Below, piece by piece: positions 1 to 9,500 of a stretch of 46,249 bases of DNA (position 1 is its first letter; each line of letters starts with the position of its first letter). The translations under genes and the position numbers were made by a program. Origin of the DNA: Halioglobus sp. (GTDB lineage Bacteria > Pseudomonadota > Gammaproteobacteria > Pseudomonadales > Halieaceae). The notes beneath the pieces were generated by a model, which was given only the letters and a program-made list of their open reading frames with translations, ran no database searches and was not told where the DNA came from. The stretch covers positions 1 through 46,249 of the forward strand of contig JAGRIE010000003.1 in the NCBI GenBank assembly GCA_020443425.1, written 5' to 3'.

Positions 1-100
1 AGTGGCAGGCAACACCCGAGCTGTCGCTGACGCTGGATTACAGTTACGTCAGTGGCAGGCAACACCCGAGCTGTCGCTGACGCTGGATTACAGTTACGTC
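1..100. repeat. Exact 50-bp tandem duplication at window edge
   Basis: Bases 1-50 and 51-100 are identical. Fifty is not a multiple of three, so the first copy puts the downstream barrel gene out of frame: the sensible reading (WQATPELSLTLDYSY) continues only from the second copy. A perfect duplicate that starts at base 1 is what a contig-end assembly artefact looks like. A real duplication cannot be excluded from this sequence alone. Confidence 0.9.
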
Positions 101-391
101 GATACCCGCAGTGAACAGAACCTGAGCACCCAGGCCGGCGCCACCGTCACCGCCTCGGACCTGCCCGACGTCAACACCCGATTGCACCACCTGCAGGCCA
201 GCGGTATCTGGCAGCTGCATGAAGATCTCGCATTACAGCTGGGCTACCAGTTCTACAGTTACAAGAGCGATGACTGGGCCTGGGACGACGTGCAGGCAAA
301 CACGATCGGCAAGGTGCTGACTTTCGGTCAAACCAATCCGAACGAAGATATTCACTATGTGGGCGCATCCGTCATCTATAGTTGGCAGTAG
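1..391 (+). CDS. MtrB/PioB-family outer-membrane beta-barrel, C-terminal fragment
   Basis: This is the 3' end of a gene cut by the window edge. About 115 residues are readable in a consistent frame from about base 50. They show alternating aromatic/polar beta-strand patterns (LTLDYSYVDTRSE, LALQLGYQFYSYKSDDW) and end in an aromatic-rich final strand, YVGASVIYSWQ, as outer-membrane barrels do. The decaheme OmcA/MtrC lipoprotein begins 18 bp downstream, which points to the MtrB/PioB barrel that threads multiheme cytochromes through the outer membrane. The family call rests on that neighbour and on the strand pattern, because too little protein is present for more. The first 50 bases duplicate the next 50 and are out of frame, so any start near base 2 is spurious. 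Confidence 0.65.
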   Translation, partial: VAGNTRAVADAGLQLRQWQATPELSLTLDYSYVDTRSEQNLSTQAGATVTASDLPDVNTRLHHLQASGIWQLHEDLALQLGYQFYSYKSDDWAWDDVQANTIGKVLTFGQTNPNEDIHYVGASVIYSWQ

Positions 392-409
392 CGCCGGGAG
401 AGGAAGAGA

Positions 410-2680
410 ATGCACACAATCACGCGCAACTGGTTATTGGCAGGCCTGCTGGGTCTCCTTGTCGCCTGCGGTGGTGGCGGCGGTGGCAACAGTGCACCGG
501 GCGTAGAGCCGGGGCCGGAGCAGCCGAACCAGCCAATCCCTCCTGAGCCTGTGCCACCTGTACCGTCGACCAATCCCTATACAGAGGCGGATGTGCTGAA
601 TGCCTATATTACCAGCGCGTCGATCAACACTGACAACCAGCCGTATATTGAGTTCCAACTCAGCGATGCCAGCAATGTCGCCATCACAGACCTGACGATA
701 GACGATGTACGCTTTGTGATTGCCAAACTGGAGACCAGCCCGCTGGGCAGCATGACGGGCACCTGGCAGTCCTATCTCAATACTATCGCGCAACCGGAAG
801 CCGGGATTGGCACGGAGCCCGAGTTGCAGGCTACGTCGGAGAGCCGCATCGGCGAGTTCACTAATCTCGGCAATGGTAAATACAGCTACCGGTTCGCCAG
901 CAGCCTGACTGACCTGCCGCAGGATATTCTCGACCAGGCGGCCGTGCAGGGCCTGGACCTCAGTTACGACCCGACGCTGACGCACCGCGTCTCCATCCAG
1001 TTTGACAACGCGCCCGGCAAGGCCAACCCGAGTTACGACTGGGTGCCCGCTACGGGCGCGACCAGCGGTATCCATGAAATGAACATCGCCGCCACCGCTA
1101 ACTGTAATCGCTGTCACGATCCGTTGGCGTTTCACGGCGGCGGCCGTATTGAAGTCGAGTACTGTGTGACCTGTCACAATGCCGGTACAGTCGACCCTGA
1201 CAGCACCAACACAGTTGATTTCAAGGTGATGATCCACAAGATTCACCGCGGCGCCAATCTCCCCAGCGTGGAGGAGGGCACGCCCTATGTGATTTACGGG
1301 CGCAACAACGCTATTCACGACTACTCCAATATTCACTATCCGCAGGACATCCGCAACTGCGTGAACTGCCATGTCGGCTCGGCCACTGGCGCTGATCTGG
1401 ATTACGCGCTGACCGAGACCTCGCAAGGTGATAACTGGTCGATCTATGCCACACAGGCCGCTTGCGGCAGTTGCCACGACGATGTGAACTTCTCCCGTCA
1501 CGCCGGTGGCCAACCCGATGACAGCAACTGTGACAGCTGCCACTCGGCCGGAGGCATTGCCGGCAGCATAGAGGACAGCCACCGGATTCTGACCGTTGAG
1601 GCCAGCGCCAGATTCCAGGCGGAAATCCTGTCGGTGGATAACAGCGGGCAGGGCGAGGCACCCACCGTGAGCTTCCGTATCAGCAACCCTGAGACGGGTG
1701 ACGACTACGATATCCTGACAGACCCGGTGTTCAGCGGCGCCTCCATCAGTGTGCGCGCGGCCTGGAATACCACCGATTTCACCAATACCGGCAATGGCGC
1801 GGATAACGCCAATTCCATCTCCGCCAATGCGCTCAGTTCCGCGGTCCCCAACGGTGACGGCAGCTTCCGCGTGACCATGCCGCTGGCGATTCCGGACGGC
1901 AGTCAACGGCCGTTTATCCCCGCGACAGGCAGTGGTGCAGCGGTCGTCGAGGGTCGCCTGTCTATCGTGCTGGAGAGCGGCGCCACTGCGAGTACGGTGC
2001 CATTGACCAATGTTCACGCTTTCTTCTCGATCAACGAAGCGGATGGGCAGGCAGTGCCGCGACGCACCTCGGTCGAACTGGATAACTGTCTCGCCTGTCA
2101 CCAGGACCTGGTGTTGCACGGCAGCAACCGGACCAACGATATCGACAGCTGCGTCACCTGCCACAATCCACGTAACACTGACAGGGATGTGAGGGCGATT
2201 GCCGTGACGCCGCCCACGGATGGCAAAACCGAAGAGTCCATCGACTTCAAACGGATGGTACACGGTATCCACGCTGCAGGGATGCGTGAGGACCCTCTGC
2301 AGATCGTCGGCTTCCGCGGGTTTACGACCTATGTGTATGACGAGGAGGCAGTGCACTACCCGGGCAACCTGGCAAATTGCGTGGCCTGTCACTCGGATGA
2401 TGGATATACCCTGCCACTGCCCAGCGGCGTGCTGGGGACAACCATCGATACCGGTGCCGACCTGCAAAGCCCGGTGGATGACACGGTCATCACACCGGTC
2501 ACTGCGGCATGTTCAAGTTGCCACGACGGTGCTGAAGCTGCATCGCATATGACATTGCAAGGCGGCAGCTTCAATACCACCCAGGCAGCGATTGACAATG
2601 GGACAGTGGTTGAAACGTGCAGTCTTTGCCACGGCGAGGGCAGGGTTTCGGATGTCAGTGTGGTGCACGATATTCCCTAG
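410..2680 (+). CDS. OmcA/MtrC-family decaheme c-type cytochrome lipoprotein
   Basis: This 756-aa protein starts with a lipoprotein signal whose lipobox LVAC places the lipidated Cys at residue 20, followed by a Gly run and a Pro-rich linker. Ten CXXCH heme motifs are visible, five in each half: Cys at about 232, 252, 317, 352 and 374, then 560, 581, 657, 701 and 737. The two pentaheme domains are separated by a beta-rich stretch (about 390-545), the layout of MtrC/OmcA outer-surface cytochromes. In that family the protein sits on the outer face, docks in an MtrB barrel and passes electrons to extracellular metal oxides or other acceptors. The barrel fragment directly upstream fits this. A periplasmic MtrA-type partner would lie beyond the left edge. 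Which acceptor is used cannot be told from sequence. Confidence 0.93.
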   Translation: MHTITRNWLLAGLLGLLVACGGGGGGNSAPGVEPGPEQPNQPIPPEPVPPVPSTNPYTEADVLNAYITSASINTDNQPYIEFQLSDASNVAITDLTIDDVRFVIAKLETSPLGSMTGTWQSYLNTIAQPEAGIGTEPELQATSESRIGEFTNLGNGKYSYRFASSLTDLPQDILDQAAVQGLDLSYDPTLTHRVSIQFDNAPGKANPSYDWVPATGATSGIHEMNIAATANCNRCHDPLAFHGGGRIEVEYCVTCHNAGTVDPDSTNTVDFKVMIHKIHRGANLPSVEEGTPYVIYGRNNAIHDYSNIHYPQDIRNCVNCHVGSATGADLDYALTETSQGDNWSIYATQAACGSCHDDVNFSRHAGGQPDDSNCDSCHSAGGIAGSIEDSHRILTVEASARFQAEILSVDNSGQGEAPTVSFRISNPETGDDYDILTDPVFSGASISVRAAWNTTDFTNTGNGADNANSISANALSSAVPNGDGSFRVTMPLAIPDGSQRPFIPATGSGAAVVEGRLSIVLESGATASTVPLTNVHAFFSINEADGQAVPRRTSVELDNCLACHQDLVLHGSNRTNDIDSCVTCHNPRNTDRDVRAIAVTPPTDGKTEESIDFKRMVHGIHAAGMREDPLQIVGFRGFTTYVYDEEAVHYPGNLANCVACHSDDGYTLPLPSGVLGTTIDTGADLQSPVDDTVITPVTAACSSCHDGAEAASHMTLQGGSFNTTQAAIDNGTVVETCSLCHGEGRVSDVSVVHDIP

Positions 2681-2711
2681 ACTGGCTCTCCCTGCAGCTT
2701 TTGTGTGGGGA

Positions 2712-2747
2712 TAAAAAAAGGGTCGCACATCCATGGATATGCGACCC
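2712..2747 (-). terminator. Rho-independent terminator of the TonB-dependent receptor gene
   Basis: GGGTCGCA (2720-2727) pairs with TGCGACCC (2740-2747), and an inner ATCC/GGAT pairing extends the stem. On the minus strand the stem is followed by a run of seven T (2719-2713). There is no T-run on the plus strand. It lies 33 bp past the stop of the minus-strand receptor gene. Confidence 0.85.
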
Positions 2748-2779
2748 TTGCTGTGGCGGTTGCCACGCACCATCAGGTA

Positions 2780-5020
2780 TCAGAAAAAGGCGCGCACCCC
2801 GAATATCGCATTGATACCGATTTGCGGCGCGTAGTCTTTCAGGGTCGATGTGCTGTTGCGGATATCATCGTCCAGCAGGTTCTGGCCCTGCAGGTAGACC
2901 TGGAACTCAAACTGGTCGCCGGTCGCAATCGTATAGGACACCTCGGCGTTGAGCAGGTCATAGCTGGGAGTGGGTGTTTCCAGCGGTGCGAGATTGTCCT
3001 GTTTGTAGGCGTGAATCCACAGCAGGTAGGCGGCATAGCCCTGGTGATCCCAGTCCAGCCCCAGGCCGACGCGCGCAGGCGGTGCCAGTGGTACGTCGTT
3101 ATTGTCTGAGAGCTCGCCGTCGACGATGTCGCCGAAGCCGAACACCTGCCAGTGGCCGAAGCGGTTGGGTTCAAAGTCGTAGCGCATTTCAACCTCCGCC
3201 CCGATGAAATCAGCGCCCTGCTGTTGCCATAACTGCACCGGCAAACCGTCTTCCTCCTCGCCGGTGTCGGACAGGTAGATGTAGTCACTGAAGTCATCGT
3301 AGTAGATGTTTGCGCTACCGGTGAATCCGCCCACGGTGACGCTGACCCCGCCTTCAAAATGCAGGTTTTTCTCCTTGTCGAGAGAACTGTCCCCGATTTC
3401 AAAAACCTGTGTGGCAATGTGTGGCCCGTTCGCATACAGCTCCTCCACCGCCGGCGCACGCTCGGCATGGGCTACGCTGAAAGTCAGGTCGACCTGTTCA
3501 GTGAGGTCCCACAGCAGGCCTGCAGAGGCGCTGAAGGGCTGGAAGTCGGTGTTTTCGCCGGGACCAACAGGGCCGACTTCGGCCACCAGGGTATTCGGCA
3601 CCTTCACGCTCACGTCTTCGTAACGCAGTCCGAGATCAAGCTGCCACTGCCCGAGGTCTGCGCGCTCGAGCCAGAATACACTGCTGGTGTCAGTTTTTGT
3701 CGGGGGTACAAACGCTTCAGCGCCCTCTGCCTTGAAGTTATTCTCAGCGTATTGCAAGCCGAACACGCCCTGCCACATTCCCCACTGGTTATGCTTCAGC
3801 TCCAGCCTGGTATTATCGGTGTCACTCTTGAATACCGTGCCGACTTCACTGCCTTCATATTCAGTGTGTGTGTACTGGGTATCCACATAGCGCACCTTGA
3901 TCTGCTCGAAGCCGGGGAAGGGGTCACGACCTGCAATTTCGACTTCGGTGCGCTGTGACTCCAGGTCGATGGAGACCGCTGCTTCAGCGTCCTCTTCGTG
4001 CTCCTCGTGCTCCTCGTCTTCATGCTCCTCGTCATCGTGCTCGTCGTGCTCCTCCTCGTGTGCATGCGTATGTGTGTCGCCGGGGATGCCGTAATCAGAC
4101 TTGTAGTCGGTATAGGCTACCCCGACCAGCCATTGTTCACCGATCCAGCTGCCGCCCACAGTCCAGCCGTGGTTCTTCAGGTAGCTGTTGGCGAGCGTGC
4201 CGCTGTCGCTGCTCTCGTCGCTGTGTGCCTCATGCTCCTCATGGTCGTCATGGTCGTCATGGTCGTCATGATCGTCATGATCGTCATGATCGTCATGATC
4301 GTCATGATCGTCATGATCGTCATGATCGTCCTCCGGATAGAGGTTGGCGTTGTCCGGAATATCGTAATCGTCAGTACGGCGATGGAAGCCGTCGATGTGC
4401 AGGGCAAACTGGCCGCCACCGAGGTCCAGTCTGCCGGCGGTGAACTCTTCATCGGCGGCGGTATTGCCCTGTGCGGTGGCTCGCCCGCTGTAGCCGTTTT
4501 CGGGGATAGATTGGGGTATCGTGGGGGACACCATATTCACCACGCCGCCGATGGCACCGGAACCATAGAGCAAGGTGGAGGGGCCGCGCAGCACTTCTAT
4601 CTGGTCGGCGAGGAAGGGTTCCACCGACACCGCGTGGTCCTGGCTGAGCGATGAGGCATCGCTGACGGCCATGCTGTTGCTGAGAATGCCGACGCGGGCA
4701 CCCTGTAGCCCGCGGATCACTGGGCGCCCCACGTTCTCACCGAAACTGGCGTTGGCAAGGCCGGGCATGCGCGCCAGGGTTTCGCCCAGCGAACTGGCCA
4801 GCTGCTGGCGCAGGGCCTCACCCTGCAGCACCGTGGCGGACTGGGCCATATCGTCGGATGCGCGCCCTAGCGGGTTTGCAGTGACGACAATTTCCTCCAG
4901 CGTATCATGATCGTGTGCGGTTGCAGGCGATGAGGTGGATGTTGGCTGGGCTATGCCGGTGGACGGCAACAGGGATGCAGACAGCGCGACAGCGACGCCG
5001 TATCGAATGGAAACGAACAT
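2780..5020 (-). CDS. TonB-dependent outer-membrane receptor with His/Asp-rich loops (ZnuD-like, probable zinc/metal uptake)
   Basis: This 746-aa protein has a Sec signal at its N-terminus, a TonB-box-like segment EEIVVTANPL near residue 43, a plug domain (about 55-165) with the motifs RPVIRGLQGARV and VEVLRGP-like IEVLRGPSTLLYGSGAIGGVVN, then a barrel ending in Phe-Phe. Two very His/acid-rich loops stand out: residues 231-260 are ten DDH triplets, and about 315-343 is a second His/Glu/Asp segment (THTHAHEEEHDEHDD). Such loops occur in ZnuD-type receptors that take up zinc, which is the most likely role. Other divalent metals or a metallophore remain possible. The gene follows a small exported Cys/His-rich protein by 70 bp on the same strand and ends in a strong terminator. 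I saw no convincing Zur box upstream. Confidence 0.88.
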   Translation of the reverse strand: MFVSIRYGVAVALSASLLPSTGIAQPTSTSSPATAHDHDTLEEIVVTANPLGRASDDMAQSATVLQGEALRQQLASSLGETLARMPGLANASFGENVGRPVIRGLQGARVGILSNSMAVSDASSLSQDHAVSVEPFLADQIEVLRGPSTLLYGSGAIGGVVNMVSPTIPQSIPENGYSGRATAQGNTAADEEFTAGRLDLGGGQFALHIDGFHRRTDDYDIPDNANLYPEDDHDDHDDHDDHDDHDDHDDHDDHDDHDDHEEHEAHSDESSDSGTLANSYLKNHGWTVGGSWIGEQWLVGVAYTDYKSDYGIPGDTHTHAHEEEHDEHDDEEHEDEEHEEHEEDAEAAVSIDLESQRTEVEIAGRDPFPGFEQIKVRYVDTQYTHTEYEGSEVGTVFKSDTDNTRLELKHNQWGMWQGVFGLQYAENNFKAEGAEAFVPPTKTDTSSVFWLERADLGQWQLDLGLRYEDVSVKVPNTLVAEVGPVGPGENTDFQPFSASAGLLWDLTEQVDLTFSVAHAERAPAVEELYANGPHIATQVFEIGDSSLDKEKNLHFEGGVSVTVGGFTGSANIYYDDFSDYIYLSDTGEEEDGLPVQLWQQQGADFIGAEVEMRYDFEPNRFGHWQVFGFGDIVDGELSDNNDVPLAPPARVGLGLDWDHQGYAAYLLWIHAYKQDNLAPLETPTPSYDLLNAEVSYTIATGDQFEFQVYLQGQNLLDDDIRNSTSTLKDYAPQIGINAIFGVRAFF
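4241..4330 (-). repeat. Ten-unit 9-bp coding repeat (Asp-Asp-His) in receptor loop
   Basis: Ten consecutive 9-bp units are present, written on the plus strand as ATGGTCGTC (three copies) then ATGATCGTC (seven copies), without interruption. On the minus strand they encode (DDH)10 in an extracellular or plug-proximal loop of the receptor. Unit length is a multiple of three, so copy-number change alters loop length without frameshift. The seven identical copies suggest recent slippage or homogenisation. Confidence 0.95.
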
Positions 5021-5090
5021 AGTTTGACTCTCTCATAGATCACACGTCACCGGTCTGGTGACTAAACCAAAAAATGGGAAACTTCGGGTT

Positions 5091-5393
5091 TCAGGTGTTC
5101 CAGGAGAGGAGGGGTGGCGCCCTTGCAGGGTGGCAACCGGGACGCAGGGCCAACGGCGCAGTCATTGCCTGGGCGGGGATCTGCGGCTGGTAGGCCCGCA
5201 GTAGGGGGGTGTCGCAGCTGGTGTTGACGGCGGCACCGAGGCCGTGACCGATGATACAGGTGGCACAGGGGTGCGACTGCAGGCTGTGGTTGTCGCCGAC
5301 ATCGTGCGCGATGGCGACACCCTGCGCCATCAGCATCAACAGGATGAGCGTGAGGCGAGCGTAGCGGCCCAGATTGTAGGGTGAGGTCTTCAT
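5091..5393 (-). CDS. Small exported Cys/His-containing protein of unknown function
   Basis: This 100-aa protein begins MKTSPYNLGRYARLTLILLM and has a hydrophobic signal or anchor (about 13-29) ending in ...AIAHD. Next come a His/Cys cluster (HSLQSHPCATCIIGHG) with a CxxC, a single Cys further on, and a Pro/Ala-rich tail. I do not recognise the family with certainty. Small exported proteins with a CxxC/CxxxC of the DUF2946 sort are found beside metal receptors and are a possible relative. It lies 70 bp upstream of the His-rich receptor gene on the same strand, so it is probably the first gene of a metal-uptake operon. The start is uncertain: no clear ribosome site precedes 5393, and an upstream ATG at 5435 is also possible. 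Confidence 0.6.
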   Translation of the reverse strand: MKTSPYNLGRYARLTLILLMLMAQGVAIAHDVGDNHSLQSHPCATCIIGHGLGAAVNTSCDTPLLRAYQPQIPAQAMTAPLALRPGCHPARAPPLLSWNT

Positions 5394-5549
5394 TGCGGCG
5401 CTAGAAATACCACACTTGCTCATGGGCTTCAACATTATACTGGCTGCACAGTGCCATTCCCCGGTGATCACGGGCCCCGCATGCGTTCGGTGTGCCGCCA
5501 CGGTGTGATTGCGTTGGCCACAAGGGAGCCGACAGTGTAAAGACTGCCA

Positions 5550-6530
5550 TTACGGCTCAGGCGAGTCGGTTCGGTAGTGACTGATTTGTACTTCCTCGCC
5601 CTGGTCTGAGTAGTCTCCGGCGGCGCGTCGTGCGCGAAATTCGCTCCAGCGAATGGGGCGGTAGCGCGGCGGGTTGTCGGCATTGCACACTCCCGGCAGC
5701 GGGGCATATTCCTTGGTATAGCCCGGGTTGTAGAAATAGGGAGCGCTATAGCGCGGCGCGGACGCGCTGGCGATGACCCGGTGCAGCGGCGCCCGATAGC
5801 GGTCGTTTGACCACACCTGCACAACATCGCCTATGTTGATAACCAGCGCGCCATCCCGCGGCGGGATCAGGTGCCAGCGGCCGTCGTGCCATACCTGCAG
5901 CGCGGGCTGTGAATCCTGCAGCAGGACAGTGAGTGCGCCGGCATCGGTGTGATGGCTGATGCCGAGATGGCCGTTGTCCGGGAAATGCGGTGCATCAGAC
6001 GGCGCCGGTTGCGCGCACGGCGGGTAGTAATTGAGGCGCAGGTAACTGCTGTGAGCGGGGCCGAAACTGCTGTCCAAAAAGTGTTCCGGCATACCCAGGT
6101 TCAGGCTGACCGCCCGGAGCAGTGTTTGTGCCACGGACTCGCAGGCGCCGGAAAATGCGGTCATGCAGTCGCGAAAGCCGGGTATGTCCAGCGCCGCCTC
6201 ATCGGGCCACTGTGCGCGGGCATCCGCCAGTTCGTCGGTGGTGATGTCCGGGCCGACATCAAAAATCTCCTTCCAGTCGCGCCTGTTCTTGGTGAGTTCC
6301 CGGTCGTAGAAACCCCAGGGGTTGCTGGCGGTCCGTTCCACCGACAGCTTGTGTGCCGTCGGCAGCGCAAAGAAGCCCTGCATCGCGGCCAGCATTGCCC
6401 GCACCTGCGACTTGTCAATGCAGTGATGGCTGAGATAGAAAAACCCCCACTCGGTGCACGCGCGGTCGAGCGCTTCACGCATCGATGCCTGGTGCAGGGC
6501 GGAAAAGTTGATGGTCGGTACGTCTTGCAT
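5550..6530 (-). CDS. Isopenicillin-N-synthase-like 2-oxoglutarate/Fe(II) dioxygenase
   Basis: This 326-aa protein of the 2OG-Fe(II) oxygenase superfamily has an N-terminal DIOX_N-like part (about 1-110, with WGFFYLSHH and NPWGFYDRE) and a jelly-roll core. The iron ligands are visible as H194-x-D196 (SHHTDAGALTVL) and H250 (APLHRV). R260-x-S262 (RYSAP) is the 2-oxoglutarate clamp. Such enzymes oxidise small molecules in the cytoplasm, and the substrate is not predictable here. It starts 31 bp after the RND pump stop on the same strand, so it may be the last gene of the adaptor-pump operon. That would fit modification of a pumped compound, but this is inference. Confidence 0.85.
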   Translation of the reverse strand: MQDVPTINFSALHQASMREALDRACTEWGFFYLSHHCIDKSQVRAMLAAMQGFFALPTAHKLSVERTASNPWGFYDRELTKNRRDWKEIFDVGPDITTDELADARAQWPDEAALDIPGFRDCMTAFSGACESVAQTLLRAVSLNLGMPEHFLDSSFGPAHSSYLRLNYYPPCAQPAPSDAPHFPDNGHLGISHHTDAGALTVLLQDSQPALQVWHDGRWHLIPPRDGALVINIGDVVQVWSNDRYRAPLHRVIASASAPRYSAPYFYNPGYTKEYAPLPGVCNADNPPRYRPIRWSEFRARRAAGDYSDQGEEVQISHYRTDSPEP

Positions 6531-6561
6531 GCAGTCCCCGCTCGCCGCTGGTCAGCGCTGC

Positions 6562-9500
6562 TCAGGCACCGGTTAACCCTTCCCCGGCGGCGGCTGCGCC
6601 AGCCTCAGCATTGTCCCCCTTTCTTGCTGCCAGCGCACGTGTCACAACGTAAAACACCGGTGTAAACAACAGGCCGAACAGGGTCACTCCCAGCATGCCG
6701 GAGAACACCGCTGTGCCGAGTGACTGTCGCATCTCGTAACCCGCGCCACTGGCCAGCATCAGGGGTACCACGCCAAGAATAAACGCAAACGATGTCATCA
6801 CGATAGGCCGCAAGCGGAGCCTGGCGGCCTCCACTGCAGCCTCCACACGCGACAGGCCGCGATCTTCCGCCTGCCGCGCAAACTCGACGATCAGGATGGC
6901 ATTCTTGGCGGCGAGCCCGATCAACACCACGAAACCGATCTGCACCAGTATGTTCATATCGAAACCGCGCGCCATCACCCCGACCAGCGAGGCGAACAGT
7001 GACATCGGCACGATCAGTATTACCGCCAGCGGCAGCGTGAGGCTTTCGTACTGCGCGGCCAGCAGCAGGAACACAAAGATCACGGCGAGTGTGAAAGCGA
7101 CCACGGCGGTGCCGGAGGCCATGCGTTCCTGCAGCGCGAGGTCGGTCCACTCGAAACTCATGCCGCGCGGCAGTTCCTTGGCGGCGAGCGCTTCCACCTC
7201 GTCGAGGGCATCCCCGGTCGAGTAGCCAGAGGCGATGTCGCCCTGGATGGCCGCCGCCGGATAGAGATTGTAGCGCGCGACACGGTCGGGCCCGGTGATA
7301 TCGGCAAAGGTGGCGATGGAGCCGATGGGGACCATCTCACCCTCCTTATTGCGGGTTCGCAGGCGTGCGATGTCCTGCGCCGACTTGCGGTAGTGATCTT
7401 CAGCCTGAGCGGTCACACGAAAAGTGCGTCCAAAAGCGCTGAAGTCGTTTACATAGGCCGAGCCCAGATAGACCTCCAGTGTGGAGAAGATGTCCTCGAC
7501 ACTGACGCCAAGCTGCTCGGCCTTCACCCTGTCGATATCGGTGAAAAGCTGTGGTGTGCTGGTGTTGAACGTCGTAAACGCTTCCTCGACGGGTGGCGAC
7601 GCGGCGGCGACCTCAACCAGGTTCACCGTCTGGGCGGCCAGCTGGTCGTAACCATAGCCCGCGCGATCCTCCACATAGCCCTTGAACCCGCCGGCGTTAC
7701 CCACGCCGCGGATGGGAGGGGGTGGTATCACCTTGACCTTGGCATCCAGGTAGGAGCCATAGGTCTTCCGCAGGTCAGACAGGATGCGCGCTCGATCGAA
7801 GCCCTCGCTGACGCGGGGCCCGCTCTCTGACAGGGTGAAGAAGACCGTGGCCGCATTGGAGGCCGTGGTACGTGTGGCGCCATTGAAACCAGCGAACGCT
7901 GCCGCGTTCTGCACGTGTTCGTGCGCGAGGCCATCGGCGATTACGCGGTCCAGCACTGCCTCGGTGCGCGAGAGAGAGGCACCGGGCGGCAGTTGTATCA
8001 CTGTGATGAGGTAGTTCTGGTCAACGGCCGGTACGAAGCCCCGCGCGATCTGGCTGAACTGCACCCCGGTGAGTGCGAGCAGGGCAGCGTAGACCAGCAG
8101 CACCAGCACCGAGAGGCGTGCGAGCTTGCGCACCAGCTTGGCATAACCGTTCGCAGTGGCGTCGAAGGCGAGGTTGAATCGTGTGAACAGCCCGGTGAGC
8201 AGGCGCTGTCCGCGTCCGGCGTTGTCAGCGACAGAGTGGGGTCGGAGCAGCAGGGCTGAAAGCGCCGGCGACAGCGTCAGTGATACCAGCGCCGAGATCA
8301 CGGTGGCGGACGCGATGGTGATGGCAAACTGGCGGTAGAATTCTCCGGAAATACCCTCCAGGAAGGCGGTGGGGATAAACACCGCCAGCAGTACCAGCGC
8401 GATGGAGATCAGCGCGCCGCCCACTTCATCCATGGTGGCGTGGGCAGCATCGGTAGGGGAGAGGCCCTCCTGAATCTTGCGCTCCACATTCTCCACCACC
8501 ACAATCGCATCGTCTACGACGATGCCGATGGCGAGTACCAGGCCGAACAGGGAGAGGTTGTTCAGCGAAAAGCCAAACATCTGCATCACCGCGAAAGTGC
8601 CCACCAGCGAAATCGGGATCGCCAGGATGGGAATCAGTGAGGCGCGCACACTCTGCAGAAAAATGAACACGACCAGCGACACCAGTATGATGGCCTCAAA
8701 AATTGTGCTTTCCACTGCGGCGATGGACTCGGCGACGAATTCAGTGGGATTGTAGATGACGCGGTACGACAGCCCGGCCGGAAAAGCCTCCGCCATCTCG
8801 TTGACCGTCGCCAGCACGCGATCAGCGGTCTCCAGAGCATTGGATCCCGGCTGCTGGTTGATCAGCAGTGCGACCGCCGGCAGCCGGTTCAGTTTGGCGC
8901 TGGTGTTGTAGTCCCGCGACCCGAGTTCAACGCGGGCGACATCGCGCAACCGGACCTGGCGACCATCGTCGCCGGCCTTGATGACGATCTCCTCGAACTC
9001 CGCGGGATCGGTGAAGCGTCCCACAGTCTGCACGCTCACCTCAAATGCACCCTGCTCCTGAGTCGGCGGGGCGTTCAGTACACCACTGGTGACCTCGACA
9101 TTGTTACTGCGCAGTGCATTGACGATATCGGAGCCAGTCATGCCCAGCATCGCCGCCCGTTCCGGATCTATCCACACGCGCATGGAGTACTCGCGGAAAC
9201 CAAAGGCCTGGATTTGCCCCACACCCCGCAGGCGCTGGAGCCGGTCGCGCATCTGCAGTCGCACGTAGTTTGAGATGTAGAGCTGGTCGCGGCTCGCATC
9301 GGGTGAGTACATGTGTACTACCATCAATGCGTCGGGGTTGGATTTTATCGTGGAGATGCCGAGACGGCGTACCGCCTCGGGCAGGCGCGGCTCCGCCAGC
9401 GCCACGCGGTTCTGCACCAGCACCTGGGCGATATCGAGATCGGTACCGGGCTCGAATGTCACGGTAATGGTCATGGTACCGGCGGAGGTCGACTGCGAGC

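Noticed and set aside
434-2467. A 677-codon open frame on the minus strand across the decaheme gene
   Set aside because: It is antisense to a gene with ten CXXCH motifs and a lipoprotein signal, has no protein-like motifs, and arises from GC-rich codon bias.
4230-4340. CRISPR or minisatellite of non-coding origin
   Set aside because: The 9-bp units have no spacers and are in frame within a receptor gene.
5394-5501. Zur box upstream of the receptor operon
   Set aside because: Only a TATAAT-like element was seen; the Zur palindrome was not found.
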